Below are positions 33,380 through 44,997 of a stretch of DNA of 64,000 nucleotides, one piece after another; position 1 is the first letter of the stretch, and every line of letters begins with the position of its first letter. The DNA comes from Aquilaria yunnanensis (taxonomy: Eukaryota; Streptophyta; Magnoliopsida; Malvales; Thymelaeaceae). The position numbers and the translations under genes are program-made. The notes beneath the pieces were generated by a model. It worked only from the letters and a program-made list of their open reading frames with translations, searched no databases and was not told where the DNA came from. The stretch spans positions 77,385,992 through 77,449,991 of the forward strand of contig CM077600.1 in NCBI GenBank assembly GCA_039654915.1. The letters run 5' to 3'.

Positions 33380-34330
33380 GGAAAAAATATGCCCAAAGAG
33401 TGAAATACCAAACTTGTTAACTTTCTGAATTCAAATAAAAATCTCTTTCCTTACTCACTGGAGGGCATTACCAAAATTAATCCAGCCATTATCCAACATA
33501 GTTTTAATATGAATCACAAAGCTAAACCAATTACGCAAAAGAAATGTTACATCACCTTACATATGAAAGCTTTCATTAAACAAAAGGTTCAACAACTCTT
33601 AAAGGTAGGAGTGATAAGGGAAGTTAAGCATCCAGACTAGTTGAGTATTGTAGTAACAGGTACAAAGGATGGAAATGATAAACTTTAGATGTGCATAGTC
33701 TTCATCAAAGTCAATGATGTTTACCCGATGGACTTATACCCTATTCCTTCAATTAAAATTGGTAAATTCTATGGCCAAGCATAAGATCTTAAATTTTCTT
33801 GATGCTTTCAGCTAGTACCACCAAACCTGAATAAACCCAGCTAACAAAAAACATCATTCAGAATTGATGAAGGCACCATCTACTACATAAGGATGCCCTT
33901 CAGATTGAAGAATGTAGGGGAAACTTAACAATACCTCATGAAAAAAGTTTTTGTGAAACAAATTAGCAAAAACATGAAAGTTTATGTTGATGATATGATC
34001 ATCAAGAGTCGTGATCCATTGGGCAACATCTAAGACCTCAAAAAGACCTTTCAGCCGTTGAGGAAGTTTGACATCCATTGGAACCTAGAGAAGTGTGTAT
34101 TTTAGCATAAAAATGGAAAGTTCCTCAGCTTAATGGTTTCTAAATAAGCGATCAATGTGAACCCAAAAAATATTAAGGACCTTCTTGATTCCTAAACACC
34201 AAATGCCATAAAGGATGTGTAGAGGATTATGGGTAGGGCAACAATAATTAATCACTTTATCTCATGATATGGTGATAGATGCCACCCATTCTTGAAAATC
34301 CTAACAAAGGCACAAATGAGGTAGACCAAA
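33380..34330 (+). pseudogene. Tat T3 reverse transcriptase
   Basis: YYIRMPFRLKNVGET and MKVYVDDMIIKSRDP (catalytic YVDD near 33982-33995) match T2 closely in position. KFLSLMVSK and NVNPKNIKDLLDS represent the connection region. Several in-frame TAG/TAA codons interrupt it. Confidence 0.75.
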
Positions 34331-34399
34331 CTTGGAAAAGATTAACCCTGTTCAAATGAATAATGCCAAAAGGCATAGGAGAAGTTAAAGGCATATTTC

Positions 34400-35250
34400 A
34401 CCAACCTGCCAACACTGTGATAACCGAAATACGGTAATTCCCTCATATTGTACTTAGTCATGAGTGAGAAAGCGGCGAGTTTGGTCCTAGTTGATAAAGA
34501 TGAAAAAGGACAGCAATGACCAGTGTACTACATCAGCAAGTCGCTACCCGGTGCTGAGTTTAGCTACTTAATACTGCGAAAGGCATGGAGCCAACTTTGA
34601 ACGAATTTCCATGGACATTCCATAATTATTTAAGGAAGCCTTCCTCTGAGAGACATCATGAAATGATTTTACCACTTAGGTTGCTTGTCCAAATGGTACA
34701 TCAAGCTCAAAGATTACAATATAATCTATGATGCAAGGAAGGTGATCAAAGCTCAATCTTTGGTAGACTTCATTGCTGAACTACCAACAAATATCGACCC
34801 TAAGGTGGATACCAATATGGATGATGAGCCCAAATGGTCCCCCTTATTTGATGGGGCATCAGGAGTTGAGCACCAAGGCTTAGAGATAATCCTTTGAGGC
34901 CTAGATGGCATGGAAACTTTCAAATTAATCAAGTTCATGTTTCTAGTGAGAAATAACATTGCCAAATATTTAGCCCTCATTGCCAGCCTCAAATTTACTC
35001 TAAAAATTGGCAATTGAGTACTTCAAGCTTACAGTGATTCCCAACAGCCGGTTCAATAGTTAAAGGGGGGTATGAGGTCATGGAACGAACACTTGGGGAA
35101 AACTTTGATCTCATAAAAAGATTGATGGAAAAATTTGAACAAGTTTAAATAAAAAAGATACCTTGGTGAGAGCACACCGAAGAGAATGCTTTGGCAAAGT
35201 TCCTCGATCGTCCAAAGGTACATGAAACCCCTAGCATAACTTCCCTGCAT
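34400..35250 (+). pseudogene. Tat T3 RNase H and archaeal-type RNase H
   Basis: LSKWYIKLKDYNIIYDARKV and KAQSLVDFIAELP (34685-34800) match the first RNase H end. EPKWSPLFDGASGVEHQG, NNIAKYLALIASLKFTLKIG and AYSDSQQPVQ match the second, archaeal-type RNase H of T2 with its Asp, Tyr-Glu-like (here YLA) and Asp positions; the Glu appears lost. Stops occur at about 34898 and 35018. Confidence 0.7.
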
Positions 35251-35251
35251 A

Positions 35252-36082
35252 TTGTGCTTACAGAAAGGGGATGAAGGTTCCCTTCAAGGAATATCTGACC
35301 AATGGGCACTTACTAAAAAATCCTTAAGAAGCAATAAGGTAAAGAAATGGGTTGGAATATACTTCTTAATTGGTGAATACCTGTATCGGCAAGGATGCTA
35401 TAGCCCCTTACAGAGGTGCATACATGAAAAAGATGACAAAAATATACTGATAGAGATACATAAGAGGATGTGTGGATCACACATTAGCATAATTGTAATA
35501 ATAGGAGTGGCACTCAGGCAAGACTACTTTTACCCCATGCTCAAGCAAGATGCTTGAAAACTACTTAAACATTGTGAGAGGTTCTAAAGGCATTCACCTG
35601 TGTGGAGCACACCATTAGAGTAGTCATATTGGCAACTTACCCTTGTTCATTCATTGTATAAGGAATCAATCAGATTAGCATCCTCCCCACAGTTCCCAGA
35701 GTGGTGATGTACTATGTAGTAGCAGTGGACTGCTTTGCTAAGTGGATAGAAATTGTGCCATTGGCGACCCTATCGGCCAAAGAGGTTCAAAATTTTGCCT
35801 AGAAAAATATTGTTTGTAGGTTCAACTACTCAAGGTTGGTAACAAAAAATGGAACACAATACATTGAAAAAGGATTCTAAGATTCCATGAATAATCTTGG
35901 AATCCAAATACACTTTACCCTAGTAGCACACCCCTAGAGGAATAGATAGGTCAAAGTCTCTAACCAAACTCTAATGATGGGTTAAAGAAAAGATTATAAG
36001 AAGGAAAGGGCAAGTAGGCAAGAGAGCTACAAAGCTTGTTATTGAGTTATCATACCACCCTGACAAGGCCATGAAAGAAACC
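35252..36082 (+). pseudogene. Tat T3 integrase, C-terminally truncated
   Basis: The pre-integrase region is GIYFLIGEYLYRQGCYSPLQ. The core shows VAVDCFAKWIEIVPLATL, VTKNGTQYIEKGF and SYHTTLTRP near 36055. Plus-strand pol homology ends at about 36082 and antisense-gene homology starts there, so the integrase end and the normal spacer were deleted. In-frame stops are many. Confidence 0.7.
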
Positions 36083-37362
36083 TGAAAGATAAGGTCGTTC
36101 TTCTCTTACCGAGGCTTTCAAACTTCAAAGTCCTAGCCATGAGCATCTTTTTGAAGTCTACCACCTTGGACAAGTAGTCCTTAGTTGATGGAGACAATCT
36201 CTTCCTCCCAAATCTTCTTCAGTTGGCCTAACTTCTAGTAGGGCTTATCAAGGAGCAATCTTCATTTTCTCAAGATTATCTTCCATGGAAGAACAAATAT
36301 TGGTTTGCTTAGCAAACCAACCTAAAAAATTGCTAGACATGGCTAGTGTCTACAAAATTGAGTCTCAATCATAAATATCTAGTGTAAAATAAGAGAAAAA
36401 GGGAAAAATTAATACAAAGAAGAAAAGGGAGCAAAAGTTACATTGGCTTCCAATTCGGTCAACCTAGAGGCAATGATCTCCTTGTACAGACACATCTCGA
36501 TTATGGTCTAAAAAGTGGAACTAGTCATAATGCTCATGGCCATCTTTGGGACCAGCACCTAATAGCCCTTAAAGAAGAAGTCCATATCTTCTTAAACATC
36601 TAGTATGCCTCCCTCGGAACTTAACCATGGGATACAGGCATTCTGCCACTACTACTTCCACTCATGATTAGTGATCCAAATAGATTTGAGGTTCTCACGT
36701 ACACAATCATTTTGAAGGTCTGTTATAGGGTTGGTCCCAAGCAATCATTTTTAAGTCTTACTATGTCAAATAAACCAAAACTAACATAGATGAAAAGTTG
36801 GGGCCAAACCTTGAAGGGGAGCCTTGGTAGACAGAATCTGCTCTCTATCACTAATCACTTAGACTTTAAAGGGAACCATTTTTCCCTTTAATCTCTCCCT
36901 CCTCTCAGACTCTTCAACCTCCCTGGAAACATGAACTCTAAAATCGAGTACCTCGATAGAAGTATTTGGGTGCAAAGGCATCCTTAGGAGGTCGACCTAC
37001 ACTAACTCCAAAGGAAATTCCTTTACATTGGGAATGAAAGAAGAAGCTTCCTTGAACTACTTCAGCTTTGGTTCTCCAACACTTCTCTTCACCTTCTTTT
37101 TCTTTTTAGAGGCTTTTTCCCTTTTTCTTTATCCTTCTTTATCTACTACAATAACATTTTTTTGTAAAAGTTGGTGAAATAGTCACCCATACTTTTGAAG
37201 CAGGGAAATATTAGTGTAGGCACTACACTAAAGAAAGCAAGGGAAAGGGAACGAAACTCACTTTTTACAAGTTTATGTTAGGATAGGTCTTACTAAAAAA
37301 ATTACACCAATAGGGAAAATTTTCCCCACTCAAAACAGGCTTGGGGACGTTGAGGTCTATAA
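36083..37362 (-). pseudogene. Antisense additional gene of Tat T3 (decayed homologue of the T1 gene)
   Basis: On the minus strand, the exon 2 equivalent is basic (KPLKRKKKVKRSVGEPK, about 37060-37130) and is followed by intron 2 (36720-36809). The exon 3 equivalent reads MDFFFKGY, VLVPKMAMSIMTSSTF and IIASRLTELEAN. This parallels MNLFSEDC, KIAPQMARGMLTQASF and AIAAKVSQHAAQ in T1. Intron 3 (36350-36441, GTAAC...TAG) sits at the same place. The exon 4 equivalent (FLGWFAKQTN, SMEDNLEKMKIAP, then KDYLSKVVDFKKMLM) parallels the T1 coiled-coil start. Stops and shifts are present. The upstream exon is cut by LTR-A. Confidence 0.7.
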
Positions 37363-38794
37363 TGTTACCCACTCTGGGGTAATCCAGTTATGGTGCCAAA
37401 ATTGTGCATTTAAAACTCGCAAGATTGGTATGTTCTATAGGCCATCAGAAAAATACCCTTAGAGTGCATACCTATGTGGCCCTCTTGGGCACTATGAAAA
37501 TGCATGCATATTGGTCCAACCATTACACACATATTCAAATTTTATGCACACCATGGTAGCAAAGAAGGAAAACACTAGCACAAGTCTTAATCTTAGCTAC
37601 CACACATTAGGCAATCTTATTAAGTGTAAGTGACCAGCCACTGCACCTGAAACTTCATCCAAAAAAATGTATTAATCTAGCCATATAACCCCCTTGTTTT
37701 ATTTGCCTCATTATCAAGTAGATCTTTAATCAAACCAAGGAATTTGGTTTTACATCAATACCCCACCTATGGACCAAGTTATAGATTTTTTAAGTTGGTT
37801 ACAAAATTCTGACCAAATGAACAGTAACTTAGCCAATTTTGGAGCATCATATCTTTGGGTACAAGGCTCCAATTCAAAAATTTCAAATCCCAGTTCAACC
37901 CCTAGGTGTGCTCCAGGCGTGATCAAAATTTCATATCAAGATTCATTCTACATAGGGAGATATAGGACATTAAGTGTAGAATCAAAATTTTGGTCACTTT
38001 ATGACCATTTTGCCCATACAAAATTTCATAAGTGTGCGAACACTTCATTCACAAGGCTTAAGCTCTCCAGGGATATCCCATACATGTCCAATACACATCA
38101 AAATTACTTGCTCTTGCATCTAGCAACTTTATGTGGCCAAAACAGAATTTACAAGAAAGTAGCCTCTCATTCACACTTAGGCAGCTTTGCACCACATCAC
38201 ATACATAGCCAAAACATTACTCAAATGTTCACGTACTTGTCTTATTTTACTTACACTACATGTACATGCATACATAAACTAAATAAAAGTCTTAACCTAG
38301 CTAAATATGCACCCTAAGTTATAGGAGTGCCTGAGACACAATGGACTCTAGAAACAGGATGTTGGACAGCTACTGCATAACACAATAAAACCACCATCAC
38401 TAAAAATACCAAATGTGCTCCTAAAATCACCAAACTTTTCAAATCACAACTAGATACGTGGAAGCTAAGATACCTAAAATTTTAGATCAAAACTCAAATG
38501 AAAAAGGTCAGTTTGAATGTGATCTTTCTGTTTGACCTAAAATGGAAGAATTGAGGGGAGTAAGATTCACTGTGAAACTTAGTATGGGAGACACTTTGTT
38601 TCTTAAGAAAATGTGACCCTCAATAAAACCTACATCCAAAGACAATAAAACACAAAACCACAATGCATATATATAAGATATAGCAACCAAATGCAGCAAC
38701 CTTTAACAACCATCAAACATAGGAAATGAGGCAGCAACATAAACCATAGGTTAGTCCAGAAAACATTCAACAAACATAAGTAAATCACTATGGA
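37363..38794 (-). mobile_element. 3' LTR of A3, part 1
   Basis: It begins (plus view) TGTTACCCACTCTGGGG, the same end as the LTR at 4185, and is interrupted at 38794 by the B solo LTR. An apparent 182-codon frame at 37769-38317 is LTR sequence with no recognisable domain. Confidence 0.85.
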
Positions 38795-39825
38795 TGTTAC
38801 GGCCCTTCTAGAGGGAGGTAAGGACTTTAGAATTTAGTTTAGAAGTTTAATTTAAGTTTGCCTAGCAAGAATTAAGAAGTTTGCCAAAGTTCACTAAGTT
38901 CCGACAAGAATAAAGCTCTGAACTAAGTTCAGGGGCAAAATGGTAATTTTGCACCCTGAGTGGCCGGGATGAGTCCCGAGTGTTTTAAAATGAATTTTTA
39001 GAACTTAACTTTTAACCTTAACTCAAACTCAATAAATAGACAAGGATTTAATCAAGAACTGTTAAGTTACAAAGATGGGGGACCTAATTGCACAAAACTT
39101 GAAACCTTGGTGGTTTGAGGGGTTAAGTGGGGTTTAAGAAGAGGGAAGAAGGGTTTGGAGCTCCATAACCCATTTTCCAGCTTCTCCACTCCATTTCTCT
39201 CTCAAATTAAGCTTGGAATCAAAAGTTTTTGGTGCCAAAAGGTGTGGTTTGAAGTGTTCAAGCTTGGAGAAGTGATTTTCAAGCTTGAATCCATGTTTTT
39301 GAGGCGTGGAAGAGTGTTTTTCTCCATCCCCTATTTTTGAACGAGGTATGAGTTATGTTCTTGATTGAATTCGTGTTATTTGGTTGATTGGAAGCTTGGG
39401 TTTTGGTTGAAAGATGTGTTTTTGATGTTTAGGAGCTTTGTTTTGGTTTGAATTTGTGTAGAACTTTGGAAGCTTGTTTGGAAGAGGAAGGGTTCGAATT
39501 CTTGCTTGTTCTTGGTGTTAAGGTAAGGGAGAAAGTGTTTTTAAGTTGTTGGATTGCTTTTGGATTGAAATGGATTGAGAAAGTTGAGTAATTTTTGGGT
39601 ATGGTGTGAAGAAACATTTTTGGGAATTATGATGGACTAGCTAGATTCGAAGGATTGGTTTGATGCTTCTAATGCATCATAGTTTGGCTTTGATAGTTGG
39701 TTTTGTTCCTTGCAACACGTACTTCATGTGTATGAAATTTGGTAACTTTTGATGCATGTTTGCTATATGTATTTGGTTGCCAAAGTTCGTAGCAGCAAAC
39801 GGCCGAATTCTGCATTTCTGCAGAA

Positions 39826-39952
39826 TTGGCGACGCGGCGCCAATTCGCCCGAAAATTGGCGACGCGTCGCCAATTCATTTTTCAGTCACAGAGCGTTTGT
39901 TCGCTGGCGACGCGTCGCCAATTCCTTTTTGCCTTTGGCGACGCGGCGCCAA
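39826..39952. repeat. Four palindromic CpG-rich repeats in the B LTR
   Basis: 18-bp units of the form (C/T)TGGCGACGCG(T/G)CGCCAA lie at 39826-39843, 39856-39873, 39904-39921 and 39935-39952. Unit 2 (TTGGCGACGCGTCGCCAA) is a perfect palindrome; units 1 and 4 differ from it by one base (G for T). They are embedded in AT-rich LTR sequence. Confidence 0.9.
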
Positions 39953-40382
39953 CACAAGAAAATGGGGGGTTTGACTTTTTGCTGCGTTGATCCGACCGAG
40001 ACTACGGAAGGTTCGGAACGTGCCTAAGGGTCCGAGGATCCCGATGGTACTCCGAGACTTCCGAAAGTCCCACCGGAAGTATGAGTTTTCTTGAACTGTT
40101 TGAGGTAAGTAAGTTGCTTAGGCAACAAGTAAGGAAACAAATGTTGCAATTGAACTTAATTAGCTATCAATAGCTCAGGTGAGAGGTTTAGAACCCTCGT
40201 CGGCCTAGCCGTGCCGGAGCCACGAGGCCATGAGGCGAAACCTTGTTCATCTAGTTTACATCAAAGAGGCCCTGCGGCCTAGTCTACAAGTCCCATCATA
40301 AATTCCCCTGCATAACAATTAGGTGAGAGGTTTTATGATTGTTTGGGGCTTGCTAAGGTTCGCCCTTGGGCCATATATATAT

Positions 40383-40452
40383 GTCAGGTTGCTAAGTGAT
40401 GGCGCTTGGCCTGTATATGTGTCAGGTTGCTAAGTGATTGCACTTGGCCTGA
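40383..40452 (+). repeat. 38-bp tandem duplication in the B solo LTR
   Basis: gtcaggttgctaagtgat recurs at 40383 and 40421 with a shared (g/c)acttggcctg-type continuation. A short (TA)n run lies just after, at about 40489-40502. Confidence 0.8.
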
Positions 40453-41277
40453 TACAGAGGACTACTTGAGGAGAGGTCTACCGGCCTAGTATATATATAT
40501 ATGACTAGTACCCTCATGCTGTGTGAGCTCGCAGCCAGAGTCCTAGCTTTTTCTTGCAGGTACATCGAAGACCCTTACTGAGAATGTTGAATTCTCACTC
40601 CCTGTTTGTTATGCAGAGTCTGGAGTAGCAGGACCGGATAATCACTGAGGATTATCACGGTAGTACCTTTTTGTCTGTAAAGGTACGGTAGTTGAGAAAC
40701 TTTAAGTTTCTAGCTTGCTTAAGTGATTAGTTGGTCTGTTGGTCAGGCTGTGGTACTAACTTGCTTCTTCCTTTGGCTGCAGAGCCTAGTAGCACTTGGC
40801 ACAGGACTTGTGAGACTCGCCACTGGGACAGGAGTCCAAAGTGGGAGCTAGGGTAAAAGATCTCAGCAAAGTCTTGTATTTTGATACAGTACTTTATTTT
40901 GCCTCCAGTATTTATGTTATAAAGAGTCCTTGACTCAGGGGATTGTTCTCTGGGTGAGAGCATTAGTTACTTATGTATAAATGCTTTCACGAGCGGTGTA
41001 TGTGTAGTTAACCACTCAAAGGTTGATTTTGATATGCTTTGGCCTTTTGTATTTATTTATATAGAATTTTACCTAGCCGGCTAAATGTCTAAATGATTAA
41101 ATGTTTTATGGTTTTAATAAACCAAGTCAAAGCATAAGTGCATACATATTGCATTTCTAGGTTAATCAACTAGTAGCATTGGATTTAATCCACACACATA
41201 ACCAGTTAGCCAATTACAATCCACCGTGAGACAAACGCTCACAGGGTATCCCGGGCAGGGGCACGGGGATCGTGTCA

Positions 41278-42331
41278 ATGGAAGCCTTCCTCAAGCTAAC
41301 GCTTGGTCTTAGGACAATTTTAGCACCAGTTAGTACTAACTTTGGGCTCCTGAAATCCTCACTTCACTCCATCATTGTGCACTTCACACTAGATCACAAA
41401 ACCTTCAATAACTGCACTCGCCTCACTAAGCTTGGTTCATCAAGCTCATGGCTATCTTCCAAGCTTAACCCTAGCTCCATGGATGCTTGAAAACATTGTA
41501 AACAATCCATGAGAGCAAGAGAACCCTTACCAAGATGAGTAGGCCAAATTTGAAGCTTGATCCTTGAAGTATTCAAGCACTAGCTCTAGTTTGCTTCCAA
41601 TTGCTTCCCTTTTTCCTTCAATATCAATTTTGGAGGTATGGTGGCTACGCATGAGCTATGGAAGAAGTGTCAATGAGTGTGGTGGCTGTTTAGGTCAGAT
41701 ATGAGAGAAGAAGTATTGAGTTTGGCTTCTCAAATTAACTTGAGGGCACTAAAGATCCTTATTAGCCTTAATCATGCTTTATGTCATTTTGTTTGCCGAT
41801 AAGCATGATTTCTTTGTCCTAAACTTATTGGTCTATATTTTGCCCACATTTTTTTCTATTTATCAAGGCATAGCCGCCTCCCTGATGGTGGGATAACCCC
41901 ACAATTCCACCCTTGGACATAAGTCAAAAGCTTGAACACCTTAAGGTTTACACGAAGACATTTAGGTCCTTAATGGCTTTAGTGTTCCCTTTGCCCAAAC
42001 TTGTCTTCCATGAGCAATTTCGTCCTCCAATAGCACTTTCATACCATTCATATCCTTCCCATAACTCTCCAAGGCTATTTCTTTAGAGTTTTGCAATTAA
42101 GTAATCGGTTTCCAAAACCTTACAAAAAGGTCCATAGGTTAATTGAAAAACAAGCAATCCTTAAGGCTTTTCTTAGGGGCCAAGTTACCAACTTAGAACA
42201 CTTTTAAGGAGGTGTTCATTACACCTTTTACCCCTCATACTTCAATCACTATGAAGAGAGTTACACAATATAATAGTTTTTTTACCATTACGCCACACTT
42301 GTAATTCTCCCCTTTTTGTGAGGTGGTAACA
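41278..42331 (-). mobile_element. 3' LTR of A3, part 2
   Basis: A LTR sequence continues from the ATGGA duplication (agccttcctcaagct...) to GTAACA at 42331. The two parts sum to about 2.48 kb, equal to the intact A LTR. Confidence 0.88.
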
Positions 42332-42346
42332 ATCATCCCCCCCTTA
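42332..42346 (-). other. Polypurine tract of A3
   Basis: The minus strand reads AAGGGGGGGATGAT before the LTR start at 42331. Confidence 0.8.
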
Positions 42347-43690
42347 AAAATTTTGGTCCTCCAAAATGGCCTTTAGCTTTCAGTATTCTATAGGATACCT
42401 TTCCATAAGGTCTTTCTCAATTTCCCAGGTTGCTTCTCTTTCAGAATGGTGTGACCACTGAACTTTAACCATGATAGTGAGTTTGTTTCTTAACCTTCTG
42501 GTATCCTTACCTAAGATAGAAATAGGTTTCTCTTCATATGTCAAGGTAGGTCACAACTATATATCTTCCACTACAATAGCATGCTTGGTGTCCAATAGAC
42601 ACTTCTTAAGCATACAGATGTGAAAAACATTATGAACACTTGACAAGTTTGGCTATAAAGCTAAACTGTATGCTACCTTGCCAACTCTGTCCAAGATCTC
42701 ATAAAGACCTATATATCTTGGAGCTAACTTGGTTCTTCTACCAAATCTGACAGTGTCTTTGGTTGGTGCAACTTTCAGCCAAACATTGTCACCAATCTTA
42801 GATTCCAAGTCTCTCTTTCTTTTATTCACATAGGCTATAGTTCTTTCATTGTCTACCTTTAATCTTTCTTGAATCTTCTAGATCTTGGTAGTAGTTTCCT
42901 CAATAATTTTGGGACCCAACTCTAGCCTATCTGAGGCTTCCATCCAACAGTGAGGTGTCATGCACCTTTTTCCATATAATGCTTCATAAGGTGCAATGCC
43001 AATGGTGTTCTGATAACTATTATTGTATGGGAATTCCACCAATGGCAAGTGTTGGTCCTATTTACCCTTGAAATCCAACACATAGCTCCTAAGCATGTCT
43101 TCTAATATCTATATTACCTTTTAGTTTACCCATCAGTCTAAGGGTGATAAGCAGTACTTAGGTGTATTTTGGTACCTAGTGCTTTGTCAAAAGCAGTCCA
43201 AAATTGAGCTGTAAATCTTGGATCTCTATCAAATACAATGGAATCTGGAATTTCATGCAGCCTTACTATCTTTTGGATGTACATCTGACCTAAGTTCTCC
43301 AGAGAATTTGTGAGTTTCATAAGTAAGAAGTGGACACATTTGGTTAGCCTATCCACAATGACCCAGATTGTATCATGACTTAATCTAGTCATAGACAACA
43401 TAGTCAAAAAGTCCATCGTTATGTTGGCCCATTTCCTCACTGGTATAGATAGAGTCTGTAAGGTACCAGCTGGCTTCTGGTCCTCTACCTTTACCCTCTA
43501 GCATGTGGCACATTTGGAGACATAAGTAACTATGTCTCTCCTCATATTTGGCCACCAGAAGTAAGTCTTCAAGTCTTTATATATTTTCACACTTCCTGCA
43601 AGGATGTTCAACTTTCTTATGTGAGCTTCTTCAAGTATTTCATCCCTAAGCTTTGGTCCTTTAGGCACATATATTTGGTCCTTGAAGTAT
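42347..43690 (-). pseudogene. A3 integrase with chromodomain-like tail
   Basis: From 5' to 3' on the minus strand it shows the zinc-binding part (FWWPNMRRDIVTYVSKCATC, about 43500-43560), then the core at 43138-43440 (NITMDFLTMLSMTRL, VDRLTKCVHFLLMKL, VFDRDPRFTAQFW). A broken stretch follows (a stop in the HPQTDG motif at about 43136), and then the GPY/F-like and chromodomain-like tail down to 42360. It is homologous to the A1 integrase at 2-1360. Confidence 0.85.
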
Positions 43691-43769
43691 AGTAATCCTT
43701 ACTTGTAGGCAAAAGATTTATACAAGGAACCTTTTTCCTCTCTTGATATCCTTTTCAAAATAGGATTTG

Positions 43770-44290
43770 TCTTCTATGCCTTTTTGACCTCTTCAATCCA
43801 TTCTGATTGGATTGCCAAGGTATAGATTTGGGCTTCCTCCCACTTATCCCATTTATGCCATAGGCATAGCAGACAATTTTGCCCATCAAGATCAGCTATG
43901 GATCCTCCTTTCAAAAGACCCGTGTACTTCCTGCTCAAGGCATTTGCTACTAGATTGCCTTTGCCCTCTGTGTACTCTATACTGCAGTCATAGTCATTGA
44001 TGTACTCTAACCATCTCCTTTGCCCCATGTTCAACTCATTCTAAGTGAACAAGTACTTTAGGCTTTTATGGTCAGTATAGATCATAAAGAAACTACCTAT
44101 CAAGTAAAGTTTCCATTACTTCAAAGCAAAAATCATTGCTGCCAGCTCTAGGTGATGGGTAGGACAATTTTGCTCTTGGGTTCTTAACTACCTTGATCCA
44201 TAAGCAATCACATTTCTATCTTGTATAAGTACACAACCTAACCCAGATCTAGATACGTTTGTATAGATGACATAAAGCTTTCTTAGATCA
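43770..44290 (-). pseudogene. A3 RNase H
   Basis: NMGQRRWLEYINDYDCSIEY, TEGKGNLVANALSRKYTG and nearby degraded blocks (an SYQLRTQEQNCPTHHLELAA-type stretch near 44150) are the standard RNase H end of chromovirus pol. Frames are broken upstream of 44034. Confidence 0.75.
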
Positions 44291-44299
44291 GGAAGAATC

Positions 44300-44997
44300 A
44301 ACACTGGAGCTTCAATCAACCTCTTCTTATGCTCCTGGAAACTCTTTTCATATTTCTTGGTCCACTCAAATCTTTGACCTTTCTTGGTTAGATCAGTAAG
44401 AACTCAGGCAATCATGGAAAATCCTGATGCAAATCTTTAGTAGTAGCTAGCTAATCCTAGGAAACTTCTGATTTCCATTACAGTCTTTGGTTTTTCCCAT
44501 TCTTGCATTGCCTTGACCTTTTCAGGGTCTACCTTAAGGCCTTGTGCATCTATGATGTGCCCTAGAAAATACATTTCCCTTATCCAAAATTCACACTTGG
44601 ATAACTTGGCATAAAGCTGATGTTCCAATAGAATCTTTAAGATAATCTTCAAATGATGTTCAGGTTCATTTTCATCCTTGGAATACACTAGGTTGTCATC
44701 AATGAACATAACCACAAATTTTTCCAAATGTGGTCTAAACACCCTGTTCATCAGGTCCATGAAAGCAACTGGTGCAGTAGTCAAGCCAAATGGCATGGCT
44801 CTGTACTTATAATGCCCCTATCTGGTCCTGAATGCAGTCTTAGGAATGTCCTCTTCCTTTACTCTCAATTGGAAGTATCCATATCTCAAATCTACCATGG
44901 AGAAGATCTTAGCTCTTTTGAGTTGATCAAATGGATCCTCAATCCTAGTGAGTGGGTACTTGTTCCTGATCGTCACTGTATTGAGCCTCTTGTAGTC
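44300..44997 (-). pseudogene. A3 reverse transcriptase, C-terminal part
   Basis: The minus-strand open block 44437-44796 carries [20 protein letters not shown], the catalytic [17 protein letters not shown] and [20 protein letters not shown]. The part up to 44997 reads [20 protein letters not shown] and [15 protein letters not shown]. It continues on the other side of element C at 50753; the break falls in the CI(D/G)Y-YKRLN motif. Confidence 0.85.

Larger units (their letters stand above)
32701..37362 (+). mobile_element. Tat-lineage element T3: partial pol plus a decayed antisense gene
   Basis: It contains protease, reverse transcriptase, RNase H, archaeal-type RNase H and part of integrase on the plus strand, then a minus-strand gene homologous to that of T1. 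The left part is cut off by LTR-B and the right by LTR-A at 37363; no T3 LTR is visible. It is more decayed than T2, with many stops per domain. Confidence 0.75.
38795..41277 (+). mobile_element. Solo LTR of family B (2483 bp) with target duplication
   Basis: TGTTACGGCC...GTGTCA is flanked by ATGGA at 38790-38794 and at 41278-41282, a clean 5-bp target duplication. No internal sequence is present, so the element was reduced by LTR-LTR recombination. It is the most complete B LTR in the window and keeps a CpG-rich repeat cluster (39826-39952). Confidence 0.92.

Noticed and set aside
37769..38317. 182-codon open frame on the plus strand
   Set aside because: It lies wholly inside the A3 3' LTR, has no recognisable domain, and the matching stretches of the other A LTRs are not open over this length.
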